The position numbers and the translations under genes are program-made. Shown here in pieces: positions 59,678 to 64,000 of a stretch of DNA of 64,000 nucleotides; position 1 is the stretch's first letter, and each line of letters starts with the position of its first letter. The notes under the pieces were generated by a model. It searched no databases. It was not told the origin of the DNA and was given only the letters and a program-made list of their open reading frames with translations. Source of the stretch: Angelobacter sp036557225 (GTDB lineage: Bacteria > Acidobacteriota > Terriglobia > Terriglobales > Acidobacteriaceae); NCBI GenBank assembly GCA_036557225.1, contig DATBHX010000030.1, positions 1 to 64,000 of the forward strand, read 5' to 3'.

Positions 59678-61219
59678 ATGGCTCAAATTAAGGCAGACGA
59701 AATTACCAAGCTCATACGTGAGCAGATTGAGAACTACGAATCCAAGGTTTCGGTGGACGAGGTGGGCACCATCATCTCGCTGGGCGACGGTATTGCCCGT
59801 GTTCACGGCCTGGATAAAGTGATGGCCGGCGAACTGATCCAGTTCGAGCATGGCGTTTCCGGACTGGCCATGAACCTGGAAGAAGACCAGGTCGGCGCGG
59901 TGCTGCTGGGCGATTACACCGAGATCAAAGAAGGCGGCCAGGTAAAGCGCACGGGTCGAATCATGTCCGTACCCACGGGCGATGGCATGATTGGCCGTGT
60001 CGTGAACGCGCTGGGCCAGCCTGTGGACGGCAAAGGCCCCATCACGGCGAGCAAATACATTGAGATTGAGCGCATCGCTCCGGGCGTGATTGACCGCCAG
60101 CCTGTGCGTGAGCCCATGGCCACGGGCATCAAGGCCATTGACTCGATGATCCCCATCGGCCGTGGCCAGCGTGAGCTGATTATCGGCGACCGCCAGACCG
60201 GCAAGACCGCCGTCGCTCTGGACACGATCATCAACAGCAAGGGCAACAACCTGATTTGTATCTATTGCGCCATTGGGCAGAAGCGTTCGTCGATCGCGCA
60301 GGTGGTAAAGATCCTGGAAGATTACGGCGCGATGGAGTACACCATCGTGGTGGCGGCGTCAGCTTCAGAGCCCGCGCCTATGTTGTACCTGTCGCCTTAC
60401 GCGGCGTGCGCCATGGGCGAATACTTCCGCGACAATGGCAAGCACGCGCTGGTGATCTATGACGATCTTTCCAAGCACGCGGCGGCGTACCGTGAAATTT
60501 CATTGCTGCTGCGGCGCCCACCAGGACGCGAGGCATATCCCGGAGACGTGTTCTATCTCCACTCACGCTTGCTGGAGCGCGCCGCCAAAATGTCAGACAA
60601 GATGGGCGGCGGATCTCTGACGGCGCTGCCGGTGATTGAAACCCAGGCGGGCGACGTTTCCGCGTACATTCCCACCAACGTGATTTCGATTACCGACGGC
60701 CAGATCTTTCTTGAGACGGATCTGTTCAACTCCGGCGTGCGTCCGGCGGTGAACGTCGGCATCTCGGTAAGCCGCGTGGGCGGTTCGGCGCAGATCAAAG
60801 CCATGCGACAGGTGGCGGGAACGCTGAAGCTGGAGCTGGCGCAGTATCGCGAGCTGGCGGCTTTCGCGCAGTTCGGTTCCGATCTCGACAAGGCCACGCA
60901 GAACCAGCTCAATCGCGGCAAGCGTCTGGTGGAGATCCTGAAGCAGGACCAGTATCAGCCGCTGCCGTTCAGCAAGCAGATCATGATCATCTTTGCCGGG
61001 ACCAACGGCTATCTGGACGACCTGGAGATCGAACAGATCCGCCCGTTTGCCGATGAGCTGAACAAGTACGTGGAGTCGATGAATCCGAAACTGCTGGATG
61101 CGATCATGCAGAAGAAGACCATTGACGACGCGATGAAGGCGGACCTTGAGAAGACGCTGAAAGAGTTCAAGCAGCGCTTTGTAAGCGAGCGGCAACCGGC
61201 GGGAGCGGCAAAGACGTAA
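59678..61219 (+). CDS. atpA: ATP synthase F1 alpha subunit
   Basis: This 513-residue non-catalytic nucleotide-binding subunit has the N-terminal beta barrel, Walker A GDRQTGKT, the Walker B region (ALVIYDDLSKHA), and the family signature PAVNVGISVSRVGG. The length is normal. It forms the hexameric head with beta. The gene is separated from atpH by 131 bases that contain an inverted repeat cassette, unlike the tight packing elsewhere in the operon. Confidence 0.98.
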   Translation: MAQIKADEITKLIREQIENYESKVSVDEVGTIISLGDGIARVHGLDKVMAGELIQFEHGVSGLAMNLEEDQVGAVLLGDYTEIKEGGQVKRTGRIMSVPTGDGMIGRVVNALGQPVDGKGPITASKYIEIERIAPGVIDRQPVREPMATGIKAIDSMIPIGRGQRELIIGDRQTGKTAVALDTIINSKGNNLICIYCAIGQKRSSIAQVVKILEDYGAMEYTIVVAASASEPAPMLYLSPYAACAMGEYFRDNGKHALVIYDDLSKHAAAYREISLLLRRPPGREAYPGDVFYLHSRLLERAAKMSDKMGGGSLTALPVIETQAGDVSAYIPTNVISITDGQIFLETDLFNSGVRPAVNVGISVSRVGGSAQIKAMRQVAGTLKLELAQYRELAAFAQFGSDLDKATQNQLNRGKRLVEILKQDQYQPLPFSKQIMIIFAGTNGYLDDLEIEQIRPFADELNKYVESMNPKLLDAIMQKKTIDDAMKADLEKTLKEFKQRFVSERQPAGAAKT

Positions 61220-61226
61220 CGAGACC

Positions 61227-62273
61227 ATGGCGAACCTCTTAGACATCCGGCGGCGAATCCGCAGCGTGCGCAACACGCGGCAGATCACCAAGGCCATGCA
61301 GATGGTTTCGGCGGCCAAGCTGCGGCGCGCGCAGGAGCGCGCTCTGGCTGCGCGGCCCTATGCGCAGATGCTGACCAGCGTGCTGAAGTCGCTGGTATCG
61401 CGCGTTGAGGTCTATGATCCGGAGACGGGCGAGGCACGCAACTCGCTGCTGATCCGCCGCGAAGAGAAAACCATCCTGCTGATCGTGGTCTCGGGTGAAA
61501 AAGGGCTGGCCGGGGCGTTCAACTCCAACGTTCTTAAGACCGCCGCGCGCTTCATTGAGACCAAGAAAGACAAGAAGATTGATGTCATCGCGATGGGAAG
61601 GAAGTCGCGCGACTATTTTCGCCGGCGCTATCCGGTGGCAGTGGATGGCCAGTCCGCCGAACAGCGCAAGGGAGCGATTCAGGTTGTGGGCGAGTACGCC
61701 GGCCTGATGAACCGGGCACAGTTTTCGAGCGCGCGCGAGATCGCCGAGAAGGTCTGCCAGCTCTATACCGAGGCCAAAGTGGATTCGGTCTACATCGTCT
61801 TTAACGAGTTCAAGTCGGTCATTGCGCAGCGGCTGGTGGTGGATGACGTGCTGCCGATCGGCACCATCGGCGAGCAGGAGCACGAGATGACCGAAGAGGC
61901 CACGGAAGAAGAGCGCAAACGCCGGCTGGAAGCGGCGCTGCATGCAGGCGCCAGTGTTCGCGCGGCCGATACCTCTGAGATGGACAAGAAAGCCGCCGGC
62001 TTTGCCACGGCACAGGTCGACTACATTTATGAGCAGAAGCCGGAAGAGCTCTTCCGCGACCTGCTGCCGCGCTATATCTCGGTGCAGCTGTATCGAGCGA
62101 TGCTGGAGTCAGAAGCGGCGGAGCACGCGGCGCGCATGACGGCCATGGATTCAGCGACCAGCAACGCTTCTGACATGATTGACGGTCTGACGCTGCAGAT
62201 GAACCGTGTTCGCCAGGCGAAGATCACGAAAGAGATTATTGAGATCGTCAGCGGCGCAGCGGCGGCGCAGTAG
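61227..62273 (+). CDS. atpG: ATP synthase F1 gamma subunit with insertion
   Basis: This 348-residue rotor shaft starts NLLDIRRRIRSVRNTRQITKAMQMVSAAKLRRAQ and ends DMIDGLTLQMNRVRQAKITKEIIEIVSGA, both highly conserved. It is about 60 residues longer than the E. coli protein. An extra charged segment lies at about residues 215-268 (EQEHEMTEEATEEERKRRLE onwards to YEQKPEELF). It lies seven bases after atpA. Confidence 0.96.
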   Translation: MANLLDIRRRIRSVRNTRQITKAMQMVSAAKLRRAQERALAARPYAQMLTSVLKSLVSRVEVYDPETGEARNSLLIRREEKTILLIVVSGEKGLAGAFNSNVLKTAARFIETKKDKKIDVIAMGRKSRDYFRRRYPVAVDGQSAEQRKGAIQVVGEYAGLMNRAQFSSAREIAEKVCQLYTEAKVDSVYIVFNEFKSVIAQRLVVDDVLPIGTIGEQEHEMTEEATEEERKRRLEAALHAGASVRAADTSEMDKKAAGFATAQVDYIYEQKPEELFRDLLPRYISVQLYRAMLESEAAEHAARMTAMDSATSNASDMIDGLTLQMNRVRQAKITKEIIEIVSGAAAAQ

Positions 62274-62277
62274 AGCC

Positions 62278-62403
62278 ATCGGGAGATCTGGCGATCGGGT
62301 GATCGGAAAAAAACAAGGGTTTTTAACCGCGGATATACGCGGATGAGCGCGGATTAGGAAATTTGAAATTGCAAATCGCAAATTTCAAATCACGAATTTT
62401 TTA
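62278..62403. repeat. Stack of word repeats between atpG and atpD
   Basis: Three word types stand in a row: CGGGAGATCTGGCGATCGGG-type (62278-62306), CGCGGAT (about 62325-62356) and GAAATTGCAAATCGCAAATT-type (62358-62403). The last stands directly before the atpD ribosome site. Confidence 0.65.
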
Positions 62404-62412
62404 AAGGTCATT

Positions 62413-63864
62413 ATGGCTACAGAAAATGTTGGCAAGGTAATACAGATCGCGGGTCCCGCGGTCGATGTGGAGTTCACCGAAGCAAGCATGCCGCCGATTT
62501 ATCAGGCGCTGCGCGTCACCAGCGAAGGCTTCAAAGTGCCGACGCCGATTGATGTGGTGCTGGAAGTGCAGCAGCACCTGGGCGAAGGCCGCGTACGCTG
62601 CGTGGCCATGCAGGCCACCGACGGCATGGTGCGCGGCATGAAGGCCATCGATCTCGGCGGCCCGATCTCCGTGCCTGTGGGCAAGGGGACGCTGGGGCGC
62701 GTGATGAATGTGATCGGCGAGCCGGTGGACCAGCTGGGCGCAGTGAAGTCGACCAAGAGGCTGCCTATTCATCGCGCTGCGCCGGCCTTTGACGAGCAAT
62801 CCACCAAGGCGGAGATGTTTGAGACCGGCGTGAAGGTGATTGACCTGATCCAGCCGTTCCTGAAGGGCGGCAAGATCGGGTTGTTCGGCGGCGCGGGCGT
62901 AGGCAAGACCGTTGTGATCATGGAACTGATCAACAACGTGGCCAAGCAGCACGGCGGTTACTCGGTATTCGCCGGCGTGGGCGAGCGTACCCGTGAAGGC
63001 AACGACCTGTGGCTGGAAATGAGCGAGTCGGGCGTGATCAAGCCGGGAGTTCCGGAAGAATCGAAAGCCGCGCTGATCTACGGCCAGATGACGGAGCCGC
63101 CGGGAGCGCGTCTGCGCGTGGCGCTGACCGGACTGACCGTGGCGGAATATTTCCGTGACGATGAAGGCGCGGACACGCTGCTCTTTATCGACAACATCTT
63201 CCGTTTCACCCAGGCTGGATCTGAAGTCTCGGCGCTGCTGGGACGCATGCCTTCGGCCGTGGGTTATCAGCCGAACCTGGCGACTGAGATGGGCGAACTG
63301 CAGGAGCGGATCACCTCGACCAAACGGGGATCGATCACCTCGGTGCAGGCGATTTATGTGCCCGCCGACGATCTCACCGATCCGGCGCCGGCAACAACTT
63401 TTGCTCACCTGGATGCGACCACCGTGCTTTCGCGTCCCTTGACCGCGATCGGAATTTATCCGGCGGTCGATCCGCTGGCTTCCACCTCACGCATTCTTGA
63501 TCCGCACATCGTCGGCCAGGAGCATTACGACGTGGCCCAGGGCGTGAAGCGAATTCTGCAGCGCTATGCCGATCTGCAGGACATCATCGCCATTCTAGGG
63601 CTGGAAGAGCTGAGCGAAGAAGACAAGCTGACGGTGGCGCGCGCGCGCAAGGTGCAGAAGTTCCTCTCGCAGCCGTTCCACGTGGCCGAGCAGTTTACGG
63701 GCATGAAGGGGCGGTACGTGAAGATCGCCGACACGGTGCAGAGCTTCAAAGAGATCATCGAAGGCAAGCACGACGATGTTCCCGAGCAGGCTTTCTACAT
63801 GAAGGGCTCGATCGAAGAGGTACTGGAAGCGGCGGAGAAGATGAAGTCCGGGGCCGCGGCGTAA
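62413..63864 (+). CDS. atpD: ATP synthase F1 beta subunit
   Basis: This 483-residue catalytic subunit has Walker A GGAGVGKT, the catalytic Glu in VGERTREGNDL, Walker B (TLLFIDNIFRFTQAG), the DELSEED-type loop LEELSEEDKLTVARARK, and the conserved ALLGRMPSAVGYQPNLATEMG. Length and motifs are standard, indicating an active F-type enzyme. It synthesises ATP from proton flow or works in reverse. It is followed after three bases by atpC. Confidence 0.98.
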   Translation: MATENVGKVIQIAGPAVDVEFTEASMPPIYQALRVTSEGFKVPTPIDVVLEVQQHLGEGRVRCVAMQATDGMVRGMKAIDLGGPISVPVGKGTLGRVMNVIGEPVDQLGAVKSTKRLPIHRAAPAFDEQSTKAEMFETGVKVIDLIQPFLKGGKIGLFGGAGVGKTVVIMELINNVAKQHGGYSVFAGVGERTREGNDLWLEMSESGVIKPGVPEESKAALIYGQMTEPPGARLRVALTGLTVAEYFRDDEGADTLLFIDNIFRFTQAGSEVSALLGRMPSAVGYQPNLATEMGELQERITSTKRGSITSVQAIYVPADDLTDPAPATTFAHLDATTVLSRPLTAIGIYPAVDPLASTSRILDPHIVGQEHYDVAQGVKRILQRYADLQDIIAILGLEELSEEDKLTVARARKVQKFLSQPFHVAEQFTGMKGRYVKIADTVQSFKEIIEGKHDDVPEQAFYMKGSIEEVLEAAEKMKSGAAA

Positions 63865-63867
63865 ACA

Positions 63868-64000
63868 ATGGCAGAGACCAACACAATTCAGCTCGAAGTG
63901 GTAACGCCGGAACGGCTGGTGGTGAACGACCAGGCCGAGTACATCGAGATTCCCGGGAAAACGGGCTATCTCGGCGTGCTGCCGGGCCACGCGCCGCTGA
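63868..64000 (+). CDS. atpC: ATP synthase F1 epsilon subunit, 5' part
   Basis: The window holds 44 codons: MAETNTIQLEVVTPERLVVN, DQAEYIEIPGKTGYLGVLPG, HAPL. This is the conserved N-terminal beta sandwich of the epsilon subunit, which links gamma to the rotor ring and regulates hydrolysis. The remainder is cut off by the window end. Its start lies three bases after the atpD stop. Confidence 0.94.
   Translation, partial: MAETNTIQLEVVTPERLVVNDQAEYIEIPGKTGYLGVLPGHAPL

Noticed and set aside
62401..63408. Minus-strand reading frame of 335 codons
   Set aside because: Shadow of atpD. His/Arg-rich nonsense composition.

Overview
The window looks like chromosomal DNA of an Acidobacteriota member (Terriglobia, Koribacter-like). 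This is inferred from gene content. There is an 824-residue MacB/FtsX-type permease of the kind known as acidobacterial duplicated orphan permeases, winged-helix/TPR regulators, paired secreted carboxypeptidase-regulatory-like proteins, an LPxTA-tailed surface protein in a Gram-negative setting, and an ATP synthase cluster that begins with b'-b-delta without the a and c genes. Coding density is high. No rRNA, tRNA, CRISPR array or prophage was seen.

Layout. 1-4140: a truncated exported protein, then an ABC-2 exporter with a DesK/DesR-type two-component pair. 4280-10510: membrane protein, CutC, M13 metallopeptidase, MBL-rhodanese sulfur enzyme, FucP-like sugar transporter. 10900-14650: FHA and PP2C signalling pair, MoaA behind a long structured leader, GNAT acetyltransferase. 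15097-19027: electron-transfer flavoprotein genes (etfB, small membrane protein, etfA, ETF dehydrogenase). 19200-25670: lineage-specific proteins, a zinc-ribbon gene whose two ends are both duplicated, and a glycine-rich di-haem cytochrome c peroxidase. 25670-29500: a repeat-rich accessory stretch with a repeat-domain nuclease, a RAYT transposase between inverted REP elements, and small orphan proteins. 29600-39160: SDR, cupin, regulator, large permease, DksA-like protein, amino-acid permease, surface protein. 39320-50055: a ThiF-like E1 enzyme divergent from an outer-membrane biogenesis operon (Omp85 protein with about seven POTRA domains, SurA-like chaperone, TamB), then pcm and a UbiA prenyltransferase. 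50200-57570: two carboxypeptidase-regulatory-like proteins, a sugar aminotransferase, hfq, hflX, TauE-like permease. 57817-64000: ATP synthase atpF'-F-H-A-G-D-C, the last gene cut by the window edge.

The most interesting structure lies between genes. (1) Between hflX and the TauE gene, on the minus strand, a near-consensus sigma70 promoter is followed by an 88-nt segment. It would start with the anti-Shine-Dalgarno sequence AUCACCUCC, form a small hairpin and end in a long terminator-like hairpin. It is a candidate small RNA with a 16S-like 5' end. (2) Several intergenic gaps hold two inverted arms built of short repeated words. They lie directly at stop codons and in some cases supply them. 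Arm words differ between cassettes, but one pair of arms is a perfect 30-bp inverted repeat and the same arm recurs 48 kb away. (3) The RAYT gene is flanked by inverted REP elements with a compensatory base-pair change. (4) A small zinc-ribbon gene is followed by a second copy of its last 22 codons, differing at 12 codons, all silently.

Assignments rest on reading motifs and translations by eye. No database search or folding program was run.
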